Assembly: GCA_039000515.1 (NCBI GenBank)
Contig: JBCFYV010011164.1
Coordinates: 50,383,192-50,447,191 of the forward strand
Reading direction: 5' to 3'
Length of the DNA stretch: 64,000 nt
Source of the DNA: Timema cristinae
Taxonomy: Eukaryota; Arthropoda; Insecta; Phasmatodea; Timematidae
Shown here: in pieces, positions 1-10,545 of the stretch
How the letters are laid out: each line of letters opens with the position of its first letter
Position numbering within the stretch: position 1 is the first letter of the stretch
The notes under the pieces: generated by a model
Database searches by the model: none
Told to the model about the DNA's origin: nothing
What the model saw: the letters and a program-made list of their open reading frames with translations, nothing else
Translations under genes and position numbers: made by a program

Positions 1-1768
1 CAATCTTGTGTAAAAAGTCTGATAGTCTGTAAACTAATTCACTTCGAAAATTGCCCAAATTGAAAATACTACCGTAGCTTGACTGGAGTGACGAAAATAA
101 ACTATCAGGAAAGCGAGATTAGAAGCTCTGAAATATGTTTTAATCTAACAGCTCAAAAATTGCAGCTCATTAAGATCTTGAAACCTCAGCTTCATTTGCT
201 CAAAGTGGTGTCAATAATTTCATTATAAAGAGACACATATTTATTTTTGGATTCAATTAGTCATCTTCTCTACGTCTCTTCTTAGGAGCTTCCATGTTGT
301 CATCTTGTTCTAATTTTCTATTTGTCTCTTCAAAGTTGTTTCTAGCATCTTTGAGGTGAGAAATCGTGTCTTTTACTTTATTGATGCAGTATTTCACATC
401 AAAAGTTTTGGTTTGAAAAATATTTAATGTGTTGGTGAGGGTGAAAAAATGTCGTGAAAACCTTCTGTAGAAAGACGATGATGCATACCCTTTAGCAGTC
501 ATGAAAGCATCAGAATCCCAACTATCTGGATTCTCAGCAATATTCTCAAAAAACTGAATGAGTTATGTTTTATTTTCATTCCCCATGTTCACAATTCTGG
601 AATTGTATTTCCACCTTGTACTGGCAACTGTTGGAAACCACTTCTTTACCTCAGATTGATTAAGAGCGTCAATTCGTTTCAGTGAAAATAAATTTAGGAT
701 TCCACTCAATGTCTTAAAAAAATCTTGCATTCTGTTATATGATTCACAAACCGAGAAAGAACTAAATTGAGTTTGTGAGCATAACATTGGATGAAGAGTG
801 CACCTGGGCACCTCTTTTTCACAAGCGTTTGTACACCATTTCAATGTACAGAAAATGTAGCGGCTCCATAATACGCTTGTGCTACAAGATTTTGCTCACA
901 ATTTAAACGAGAGAGGATTCGAAATACATGCTCACTTAAAACAATTGCAGTGCGATCACTGGTGACATCTGAAAATCTTATGTTACCATGTTTCACATAT
1001 CGAGGGACTGTCGAAAGTTGAGAGAGCTTTGCAATATCCATAGTTATGTCCAACATTATTGCTAGAAAAAATGTATCATTTATATCTGACTTAATCTTAT
1101 CCAAAATTAATCACCAGCACATTCAATGATGTCGTTTTGGATTTTGTTGGAGGTTCCTTTAAACGCCCCCCAGCTCTGGAGATGAAAATCCAAATTACAA
1201 TTGTATTTAGAAAGTAGCTGCATTAGTTAAATGTAGTTTCCCCAGTTAAGGGAATCTTCCCGTTTGTCGTGACCTCTGAATGGCAACTTTTGCTTCGACA
1301 AAAACAGCGCACATCAATTAATCATTAGTTCTTGGTTTGAACCAACCTGTGCATTATGTTTTAAAATGAGTAGCCTTTTTTGCTCACTCAGTTGAAAATC
1401 TATTCTGTTTTTCCTGAAAGTGTTTAATTTAGTTATTGTAAATAAGTGTGAGTGAGACTTTTCATGGCCCATTATGGCTTTGTGAAAATTGCTGATAACA
1501 CAAAGGCCGTTATTATTCCACACTCCCTGATTTGTTTTGAAATGACGTGTATATTCTTTCATTTTAGCATTATTATTTGCTGCTTTTCTTCAAAAGTGAG
1601 GGCTCCAAACGAAACTGCGAATAATTGGTCGAGAGCACAGTATTGAGAAAGGTGATCGGCACTGCTACATCCCACTGAACTACCTTCACTAACCCTGCTA
1701 CTTGTCTCAGGTCCCTTCCCCAAACTTTGTTGTGAGGGAACAGTTTTCAAATCTGAGTCCCTTTCCAT
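1..1768 (-). pseudogene. Decayed hAT-type transposase (ZMYM1/DUF4371-like)
   Basis: Minus-strand reading fragments follow one another from about 1768 down to the window edge and together resemble the hAT-derived proteins annotated in animals as zinc finger MYM-type protein 1-like. Seen: an N-terminal Ser-rich lead (1559-1768), a stretch at 1120-1330 that reads in alternating frames, the core at 841-1104 with a degenerate FFLAIMLDITMDIAK (family usually Asp-Glu-Thr-Thr-Asp) and a later YYGAATFS matching the family's DGAANMSG-type block, then fragments 563-844 and 257-502, with a recognisable continuation to base 1. Several frameshifts and stops break it, so it is not functional. The C-terminal dimerisation end lies beyond the left edge. 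I did not identify terminal inverted repeats or a target duplication. The family call is from recalled sequence patterns; the decay is seen directly. Confidence 0.72.
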
Positions 1769-2870
1769 ATTTCACACTTTTAAACACTTTCAAACTAAAT
1801 TGACAATCGAACACTTCACAAGATCTCTTTCATCAATGGGAACAATTACATGAGCTTAATAACCACAACACTACCACTTATTAGAAGCAAACCAAAATCA
1901 CATTTACCTGTGACAGAACGCCAAGTGCTAGCATATATCTTATTATAGAGACGGACTAGGCTGGCTTTAACTAGTGCTCTCCCCGGTAAGAGCCGATAAG
2001 ACTCGAGCGCTTCCAATGTTAGTTGGGAGAGGGGAAGGGGTCCACGCAAATATTGAGTATTGTGACAGCACTTCTGATGTGTGTATTGTCACTGTATGGA
2101 GGGAGGGGTGCACAAATAGTGAGCATACCATTTAGTATTGTGACGCAAATTGAGACTCAGATAAATTTTATTTCATACTTTTATTTCTCGTAGAAATTTA
2201 ACTCAAACTATAGATCAGAAGAAACATGTCATGGAGACTACCTAGTCCATACTAGTCATTGTCCACAGCAACATGATTGTATTCAATCATTTAATGTTAC
2301 AATCTATGTTCCACAGCAATACAATATTAATCCATATTTCCTAAAGTCAGTGTGTATGTTTATTAAACTTAATGTATCACTTGTACAATTCCACCTCTTA
2401 ATTTAAAGAAATCACAGTTTGATTATTAGTTTTAACTTAATGAAAATTAATTGAATATTTTTTTTTTTTTTTCTCATACACGTTTTTTTGTGTACATCCT
2501 TAATCAAGGCAGTCTCAATTTGCTTGCCAAGAAACACATTGTAGTGTACTTGGCCATTTTCATTTTTCAAACAGTGAACTATGAATAAGTTAAATAGTTT
2601 ATTATAGTAAAATATTTATTTTTCAATTTTTTCTTATGTAATAATCGTAACATTAGGAAGCCATATTTGAAACTAGGAAGTTTTATTCATTTCCAAAAGG
2701 TCTTTTGGGTTGTTTGATGTAAAGTAAACTATACCAATATCTGTAAGAAGTATTTGTAAAGCTTGGATCACTTTACAGATGTATTAAATTAATAAATCAA
2801 AAGACATTTTTGGAATGCCATGGTCTAGTGATAATTTAATCATATTCACATTGAATCTCTTGGTTCGATT
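1769..2870. other. Intergenic or intronic, no gene seen
   Basis: AT-rich sequence with a slightly GC-richer patch around 1960-2100 that may be the outer part of the hAT element. No conserved reading frame. The N-terminal zinc-ribbon exon(s) expected for the RNA polymerase I subunit downstream were not found here and probably lie to the left of the window. Confidence 0.4.
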
Positions 2871-3965
2871 CTGCTGGTTGGTAACCTCCTGGGCATAGCT
2901 GATCTAACAGCTGGTTGGTAACCTCCTGGGTCATACTTTGATCTAACAGCTGGTTGTAACCTCCTGGTCATAGATGATCTAACAGCTGGTTGGTAACCTC
3001 CTGGGTCATAGCTGATCTAACAGCTGGTTGGTAACCTCTGGGTCATAGCTGATCTAACAGCTGGTTGGTAACCTCCTGGGTCATAGCTGATCTAACAGCT
3101 GGTTGGTAACCTCCTGGGTCATAGCTGATCAAACAGCTGGTTGGTAACCTCCTGGGTCATAGTTGATCTAACAGCTGGTTAGTAACCTCCTGGGTCATAG
3201 ATGATCTAACAGCTGGTTAGTAACCTCCTGGTCATAGCTGATCTAACAGCTGGTTGGTAACCTCCTGGGTCATAGCTAATCTAACAGCTGGTTGGTAACC
3301 CCTGGGTCATAGCTGATCTAACAGCTGGTTGGTAACCTCCTGGGTCATAGCTGATCTAACAGCTGGTTGGTAACCTCCTGGGTCATAGCTGATCTAACAG
3401 TTGGTTGTAACCTCCTGGGTCATAGCTATCTAACAGCTGGTTGGTAACCTCCTGGCTCATAGCTGATCTAACAGCTGGTTGTAACCTCCTGGGTCATAGC
3501 TGATCTATACAGCTGGTTGGTAACCTCCTGGGTCATAGCTATCTAACAGCTGGTTGGTAAACTCCTGGGTCATAGCGTATCTAACAGCTGGTTGGTAACC
3601 TCCTGGGTCATAGCTGATCTAACATTGGTTAGTAACCTCCTGGGTCATAGCTGATCTAACAGCTGGTTAGTAACCTCCTGGGTCATAGTTGATCTAACAT
3701 CTGGTTGTAACCTCCTGTATAGCTGATTACACTGGTTGGTAACCTCGGTCATAGCTATATAAGTGGTTGGTAACCTCCGGGTCATTAGCTGATCTAAGCT
3801 GGTTGGTAACCTCCTGGTCATAGCTGATCTAACAGTGTTGGTAACCTCTGGTCATAGCATGATCTAACAGCTGGTTAGTAACCTCCTGGGTAATAGATGA
3901 TCTAACAGCTGGTAGGTAACCTCCTGGGTCATAGTTGATCTAACAGCTGGTTTATAACATCGTGA
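2871..3965. repeat. Minisatellite array 1, about 38-bp unit, about 28 copies
   Basis: Tandem copies of a unit containing GGTAACCTCCTGGGTCATAG followed by CTGATCTAACAGCTGGTT. The first copies are cleanest; units near 3700-3850 carry deletions. The array ends about 60 bp before the 3' splice site of the POLR1H exon at 4027. There are no unique spacers. Confidence 0.93.
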
Positions 3966-4026
3966 GTCATATGTGAGCAACTTTGCTGATTAGCTACTAT
4001 TATAATGCCCCATTTTACTGTTGTAG

Positions 4027-4246
4027 TGTTTGGAGAGATGAGAACTCATTATGTGATCAATTTCAACTTGAGCAGCCAAGTGAAGAGCAAGAAGCGTCAC
4101 TCCAGGGGCAAGCAAGAGGAACCTGAAGGACCGGTGGTGGAGAGGAGGTGCCAGCACTGTAACAACGACAAAATGTCATATGCTACGTTGCAGCTACGCT
4201 CTGCCGATGAGGGTCAGACTGTCTTCTACACGTGCACCAAGTGCAA
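4027..4246 (+). CDS. Polr1H: RNA polymerase I subunit POLR1H/RPA12, penultimate coding exon
   Basis: Encodes the C-terminal half of the small zinc-ribbon subunit of RNA polymerase I (yeast Rpa12, human POLR1H/ZNRD1), which supports RNA cleavage and proofreading on rDNA templates in the nucleolus. Seen: the exon follows ACTGTTGTAG at 4026 and ends before GTAAGT at 4247. It carries a TFIIS-like zinc ribbon with CQHC and CTKC cysteine pairs and the acidic-tip motif RSADEGQTVFYTC, which together separate it from RPB9 and RPC10. The preceding GPVVERRC also matches the POLR1H family. The N-terminal zinc ribbon (about 40 residues) is on exons not in this window. It joins in phase to 5689-5713. Confidence 0.9.
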
Positions 4247-4304
4247 GTAAGTTCTAGATCAGAGAGACTTAGCCTGGGCTGTATTAACACATAACAAACA
4301 TTGC

Positions 4305-4515
4305 GCAAGAAATCTCTTAGCGCCGTGTTTCTCTATCTGTTTTGTAGGTTAGGAATGAGTAATATTGAATTTGGAGGAAGTGTTCCCACATTTTCTTGGA
4401 GAAAGGCTGGAAAACTATTTAGGGAAAAAAAACCTTCAGTACACTCGACCAGGAGTCAAATCCTAATCTCCCCGTCTTTGTCAGTCCACTAGTGTGAGAG
4501 TGATGCATAAGACAA
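4305..4515 (-). mobile_element. Degenerate SINE-B copy
   Basis: Resembles in reverse the better-preserved SINE-B copies at 9004-9272 and 23655-23883: it shares the GGAGGAAGTG and GGAAAACTATTTAGG blocks, the CTCGACCAGGAGTCAAATCC box-B-like region and ATCTCCCCGTC. It lies in the last intron of POLR1H. Confidence 0.65.
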
Positions 4516-5688
4516 GGGATTCTTAACCAGAGTACTGGCAAATTTTGAGGGAAAAAAATTATAGGAAAATATTATTTTTTAAATATTAGCCCAAAATAAT
4601 GAAAAGAAAGAAACAGAATAAAGTTTTATATTTTGGTGCCTCTCTGAATTGCACCTGCTGCGAGACACCTTCCAATCCCTCTATTGGAGGTTTTTTGGCT
4701 TGGACTAGCAGAGAGGTTCCTTAACCTAGAAAGGAAAGCAACAGACTTACTTTGGCCTTTCTCAACTTCCTATTTCTGCGAGCAAGCCTTCTCAGCAATG
4801 GCAACAATAAAATCCAAAGCACTAAAGAGATAGCTAACTTGTTGCGTTGTCAACCATTAGGCCATCTATCACAATTTTGTTTCTCTAAAATATAATTTGT
4901 AAGTCTCACACTAGTACTAGTAATTGTTCTCCCATTGATGATTGTATTGACCATTTTTAATAGTACATTAGACTCGATTAGCCGGGGTTGCATAAATCGG
5001 GCTACGGATTAAATGGGGCAGTAAAGTTATTTAATACAATTTCAATTACAATACACACTCTACACTAGACGATACAACTGTCCAGCGATGTACAGACAAG
5101 TAAAACTGAATTTGTAAATGAACAATTTAACATTAAATGTGAACATAAGTTTGCATTTGACTTACATAACAAAATAAAACTGGCGAAATTGTGAACATGT
5201 CATTGAACGGAAGTAGCGGCCTCTGCTTATGGCAAAAAATAATGACTGTTGTTTTCCGAGTGTATTAATTCAGTGTTTACTTTTTAACGTAAAGCACATC
5301 ACTGGGTTAATCCATTTTATTTAAGTGTTTTTTATTTATGTCTTTCAATTAAATCAGAAAAGAAGTTAATATCAAATTTTTTTTATTTTTATTTTAAATA
5401 ATTAAAATAATTTAAACAGTGTTATTTAGTGTGTAACTAAGCTACCTGGAAAACACGGGAATCTGGTCGTAAGAAAATAGGGTCAGCCTTGTATTAGTTC
5501 TGCATTATGCGTGAATATAAACCTAGACTTAATAAACATAACTGGTACAGTTCCTGATGGTAACACTTTCTTTAATTAGATTGCTTAGAAGGACTTGTTT
5601 CTCGAGCAAAGCTGTAGTATTCCAAACCTGCGAATCCCACTCTACAACCCTGGTTTCAAGATACTAGACTGTTGGTTTCTCTTTGCAG
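4516..5688. other. POLR1H last intron remainder
   Basis: AT-rich intron. Bases 4640-4860 contain short reading fragments (FLTSYFCEQAFSAM-like) reminiscent of a hAT transposase C-terminus, but too short to call firmly. Nothing else seen. Confidence 0.35.
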
Positions 5689-5713
5689 GTTCAAGGAAAC
5701 GGAGAACTCCTGA
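5689..5713 (+). CDS. Polr1H: POLR1H, terminal coding exon
   Basis: After the acceptor TTTCTCTTTGCAG the exon completes the split lysine codon (AA from 4246 plus G) and adds FKETENS and a TGA stop at 5711-5713. This is the expected family ending (human FQEKEDS). The exon is too short for ORF finding but is supported by phase, splice consensus and C-terminal homology. Confidence 0.88.
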
Positions 5714-7787
5714 ACTCTCTTACGTGTTGATCTCACACGTGGCATGAAGGGACATTTGTCACACATACCCCATAATTCTTCACAGCATGAGATGTTTATT
5801 CTGAAACTAATGAATGTTTTAAATATATTATATTTCATTGTGTAAAATGTATTTAACAATTTGTGTTTTTATTTGGTGATATATCAGATCGTACAGCCAT
5901 TACAAGTCCTGAAATTGTGTTCTACCAAATGAGTGAGAATAGCCTCTTTATAGACGTACTAAACAGTCCAATTTTCATAGGAAGGATATTTTAGAATATG
6001 CAAACACATTATTTGTGTTCAACATTGATAACATTTTACTTTATTATTATTTTAATTTTATATGTATTGATATTATCCATCAAAAGTGACAGCGAGATCA
6101 CATTACTGGACGTATGAATACGAGAAAGTTGATATAGTAACTTTTCTAGCCATCATGTAAGGCTCTTTCTAAAAAAAATTGGCCTGTACATTTCATCCAC
6201 ACCATATAGCAAGCTTACCTTGCATTATTCCTCTAAGGTGCAACTTATAATCAACCCTTCTCTATAGAGAAGGCGTTACAGGACAAGGAATATATAAAGT
6301 AGGTCACTAGGGAGCTTTATCTGACCCTCACTCAAATATGCAAAGCTCAAGTACTTAAACTTAGCTGTGTTAACTATCAGTAAACTAATGTATTCGACTA
6401 TTCACGTTAAGGGAGTTAAGGTTTGCTTAATGTAAATGCATAAAGAAATGACATGAAATTGACATTGGCCCGAAGGCCATTTTATTATCAGATAGGTATA
6501 TATATGTTTAAAGAACATTCATCGTAAGTTAACGGAACCAATTCAAAAGGAATCAAGGTTAATTATTGTGAACAGGAATATAATCAAAATGAAAGCAAGA
6601 ATACATTCTATCATCTAAACATCATGGCTAAGCCGTTCAAAAGATCTGAAATTAAGCTTGTTAGAAACTCTATACATATCATATCTCATAAATTTTATAT
6701 AACTAGTATAGTTTTTGCTCATAACTATACACTTGGCTATAATATTTACAAGAAAAGTCATTATTCTCATCTAATAACCCTTGAGGCGGGGTAGCCTAGA
6801 CACCAAAATGCTTAATTTCTTTCTAACTTATCCACTTAGTTCACAATAAAATTTGAACATACCATATTAGAAACATTTAACGAATTTCCCACTTGCAGAG
6901 AACTTAAAAAATATTATACGAAACCATATTATTTTCATCTAGACTCACTACAACTGTAAGTGTGTAGCCAAACTAAATATAGTTCAAGATAGCGCATGAA
7001 GATTAAATTAGATAATTTGACTTGCGAATAAATCAACCTAACCTGGAATAAAAGGCATAAGACCAAAACATGCCTGTATCCAAAACAAATATAATTACCA
7101 AGGAAATTAAATTTAGTAAAAAAATGAGTAAACAAATATGCTGAAACATTCTAAATTATGAAAGGATCAAATTTGATAAAGAGTTTAGTTGTTTTCAAAT
7201 AAAACAAAAGTATAAAAAAATCTTTTCCAAAATAATGCACGTTTACATGTTGTAAGTTCCTAAATCATAATTGCATCAAAGAGTAATCGTTCTGTTCTGG
7301 GTACTAGCTTATGTTTCACTTAGAACAGTGGAGGAAAATGGTAGGGAGGTATTACATGACAAATGAAGTCACCATTAGCTAACCAGAAACAACCCTCTCA
7401 TCAACGCCTGCCTACAACATCGACAGGATGACTCTGAGGGGGTAGGGAGACACACGTGATAGCACTTGGCGCTTGTTTCCCCAAGCTTTAGCGCCTGCGC
7501 AGCGTCCTCAACTCGGGAATAAGGGAACAGGGTCACATGGCATTCTAGTTTTCATGCCAACTTAAACAATGAACAGTGTTCTGTGTTGATGTGTGTGAAG
7601 GATCTATACAAGGTGATGATTTCCTGGTAAAATGTGTGTATATGCCTGTTTTAGGTGGCCGAGGTTGGTGATGAAGATAGTTTGTAGCCACGATACAATA
7701 AGATAGTGTAATACGTAAAGGTACGACTGATACCTTTCAGGGTATACTGACAGTACATAGTTTGAAGCCAGAAGCAAAAATTATAGT
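5714..7787. other. Intergenic, no gene seen
   Basis: Starts with the POLR1H 3' UTR. I see no clear AATAAA in the first 300 bases. The rest is AT-rich without conserved coding potential. A GC-richer stretch at about 7400-7560 precedes the copia relic and could be part of its 5' region or LTR; no LTR pair was identified. Confidence 0.35.
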
Positions 7788-8843
7788 GTGACCACGGAGG
7801 ACACTTTTTTCAGAAAAAATATTAAAAAATCAAAGAACAAAGATCGTTCAAATTATTTTCAAAAACCTACAAATGTTCCTTCAACCTCGCAATTTAAATA
7901 TAAATGCCATAAATGTGGACGGATCGGTCATAAGGCCTTGAACTGTTGGAGCAACAATAAAAAGGGGGAGTAAACTTTCAAAGTGGAAGAACCGTACCTT
8001 TCTTCTAATTCAAGTGAGTCTGAAATTTCATCATGGTGCATTGACAATGGATGCACTTCACATATGTGTGGAAATAAAGACAGTTTTCAGGTATTGTTGA
8101 AACCCCTGAACATGGGACTCTTAAACTGGCATCTAAGAATCATACAGATTATATTATTGGGACTGACCTAGTTGAAATCAAAATGCAAGATTCGAACAAA
8201 ATTAATTTGCCTAATACATTGTACCAAGTCTGACCACAAATCTACTATCTATATCTAAAGTGACTGATAAAGGGTTTGGCGTCTTGTTCAAAAAGAACAA
8301 CACATTAGTAACAGATCCTCAAGGCAATGTAGTAGTACTATAAGCTAAGAAGTCAAATGGGCTATATTATGTTGATTTTAAGGCTGTAGAAGTAACAAAT
8401 AAAGTGCATGAAGGACATGAAATAGAAAAATGGCATAAAAAACTTGCTCACTTAAATGAAGTAGATTTAAAGTTGGCGTGCAAAAATGAAACATTGGAAG
8501 GCTTAGATTTCAAAAAAAGTGACACGCTGAGTGATTGTGAGGTATGTATAAAAGGAAAATTGACCCGAGCTCCCTTTTCTACAAGAGAAGTTCCAGAAAA
8601 CCTCAAAGTTTTGGAAATAGTGCATTTGGATGTTTGTGGCCCCATGCGTGTCGAATCCCCTGGTGGTTCAAGATATTTTGTAACCTTTACAGATGAGAAA
8701 ACACGCTACAGCCGAGTTTATTTTTTAAAACATAAAAATGAAGTTTTCAAAGTATATAAAAATGAGGTTGAGAATTTTACAGAAAACAAAATTAAATTTC
8801 TGCAATCTGATAATGAAACCTCAGAATACTGCAACAAATACTA
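7788..8843 (+). pseudogene. Ty1/copia retrotransposon fragment: Gag zinc knuckle, protease, integrase part
   Basis: Three adjacent fragments follow the Ty1/copia order. 7788-7973 ends in a CCHC zinc knuckle (CHKCGRIGHKALNC). 7983-8171 holds the aspartic protease start, WCIDNGCTSHMC, where the active-site triad reads D-N-G rather than the usual D-S-G or D-T-G. 8404-8844 holds the GAG-pre-integrase zinc module (HKKLAHLN, CEVC) and the start of the integrase core (LDVCGP aspartate, then SDN). Stops separate the blocks near 8171, 8235 and 8341, and the sequence ends soon after the second catalytic aspartate, so the reverse transcriptase and RNase H are missing. No LTRs were recognised. It is a dead 5' piece of an element lying between POLR1H and the M16 gene. 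Confidence 0.88.
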
Positions 8844-8989
8844 AAAGAATGCGGAATTCAAACTAACCTTTATATGTTGGTCTGCTGTTCCACTTTGATC
8901 TTTTAAACCTAATTAATTAATATTAGTTGAATTATCTTCTTTGTTTTACTAATCTATTAGTTCATTATCAGAAATATAGTTACATTGAA

Positions 8990-9286
8990 AACAATATACC
9001 TAATAATAATAATAATATATAATATTTTAGCACCGCGTCTTACTACCCGTTCGGGTTATACGCTTTAAGTACTAATTACGCTAATGGATTAGGAATTGGG
9101 AAGGTTGAATTAGAGGAAGTGAACCCGCATTTGCGTGGAGGGAGAGTGGAAAACCATTTAGGAAAAACCACCTCCAGTTCACCCGACCGAGATTCGAACC
9201 TCGATCTCCCCGTCCTCAACAGTCGAGCTCAACATGACAAGCGTGTTAGCCAACTACGCCACCGAGGCGGGTAACAATATACCTAA
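8990..9286 (-). mobile_element. SINE-B, full copy with 14-bp target duplication
   Basis: The SINE body (9004-9272) lies on the minus strand and is flanked by an exact 14-bp direct repeat, AACAATATACCTAA, at 8990-9003 and 9273-9286. Read in reverse it starts with a tRNA-like head (A-box-like GTGGCGTAGTTGGCTAAC, B-box GAGGTTCGAATCTC), continues with a tRNA-unrelated body, and ends in GTAGTAAGACGCGGTGCTA plus a TAA-rich tail. The target duplication shows LINE-type retroposition. Confidence 0.9.
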
Positions 9287-10370
9287 ACACGCCGTTCACT
9301 TACAGTGTAGGTAAGGAACCGTTAAAAAAAAGTTAAACTTAACCGATACTTAAAACTAGTAGTCGGACTTGAAAATTAACTCAACAGCCTATCAATTAGT
9401 AATTATTTAATAAGTACTTGTTAACATCCGTTCTGCAAGCTATTGTCTAAGACAGTTCACCATCTTGTTCTTGTATATTTTGTGGTGATACTATTATATT
9501 TCTTTTATAGATACAGTAAACCAAAATATATATGTTCTGTTTATGTTAAATAAATACATATTTACATTATTAATTTAATAATTTTTCAACAAGAATATAG
9601 CGTACATTTGTTTGTGTTTGAAAAAACATTAGTGTTTACTTTCGTAAACATTGTATAGGTTTAGTTTTAAAATAGAACCAATAAAAATAGCTCTTAACAG
9701 TCTTATTTGTATCTACGTTTTCCTTTTTAAATCAGTTGTTTTAAAGAATTTAAAGATGCAGTGAAGAAAATTATTAGATATGGGTGCTTAGACAGTTTTA
9801 TAAAAAAAAAATTATCTTTCAGTCACATGTAAAAGAGTTGATAGTTGTTTTTTAGAGTGTTGTAAAATTAGGAGGTTTTTCATAACAATTTGTTACACAA
9901 TATTAAAAAATTGTTTTGGAAACCTAGAACGATTTTGTGTTTTTATAATTTTACTTTGAGTTAAACTCCCTATATTTCACATTTATCTAAAAAAATATTA
10001 CTTTAGAAAAATTGTGTAAGTGAAATAGAATCTTATAACATCTGAGCGTTCTTTGGTAAAAAATAATAAAAGTAATAATATAAATAAAATAATAAAGGTA
10101 GTAATAAAAAGTTATGCAAATAAATATATATACTGAGCCATTGAGATCGTAACTTTAACCTAGGAAGTACGGGTGACTTTCTTAGATAGCAGCACATATG
10201 TGGAAAACATGTTACAACAAAATTAACATTGACCTTACCGATCTTTCGTGAGTAAATTGGTCTGTGCTGGTATCAGGGAATCAGCTGCAAATCAAACCAT
10301 AATATTATTTAATATTGATTATTATTCGTTAACAAACACAACTTTTCAATAAAATACTAAACGTGAAGAC
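9287..10370. other. Intergenic and presumed 5' flank of the M16 gene
   Basis: Very AT-rich with no reading frame of note. The M16 transcription start should lie toward 10250-10370 (the 5' UTR would contain AATACTAAACGTGAAGAC before the ATG), but no TATA box or initiator is convincing. Confidence 0.35.
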
Positions 10371-10545
10371 ATGGCTCCCGTCGATATTTCACCAGCGAAA
10401 TGTTCTAGTGGAAGTTTTGATCAAATTTGTTCTTTCAAGGCAAATGATTTAATTCCGGTTCATAAATACAAATCTAATGTTACCGGCATAACAGTTGTAG
10501 TAGCTGAAGTCGAGGGGCCTGTTGTCAATGGATATTTTTGTCTCG
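10371..10545 (+). CDS. M16 peptidase exon 1 (start codon)
   Basis: Residues 1-58 plus one base. Includes FKANDLIPVHKYKS and the GITVVVAEVEGPVVNGYF strand that opens the M16 fold. Donor CTCG/GTAAGC at 10546. The split codon G+CG gives Ala59 with exon 2. Confidence 0.9.

Noticed and set aside
2871..3965. CRISPR-like array
   Set aside because: Direct tandem units with no unique spacers, in a eukaryotic intron-rich setting. The same holds for the other six arrays.
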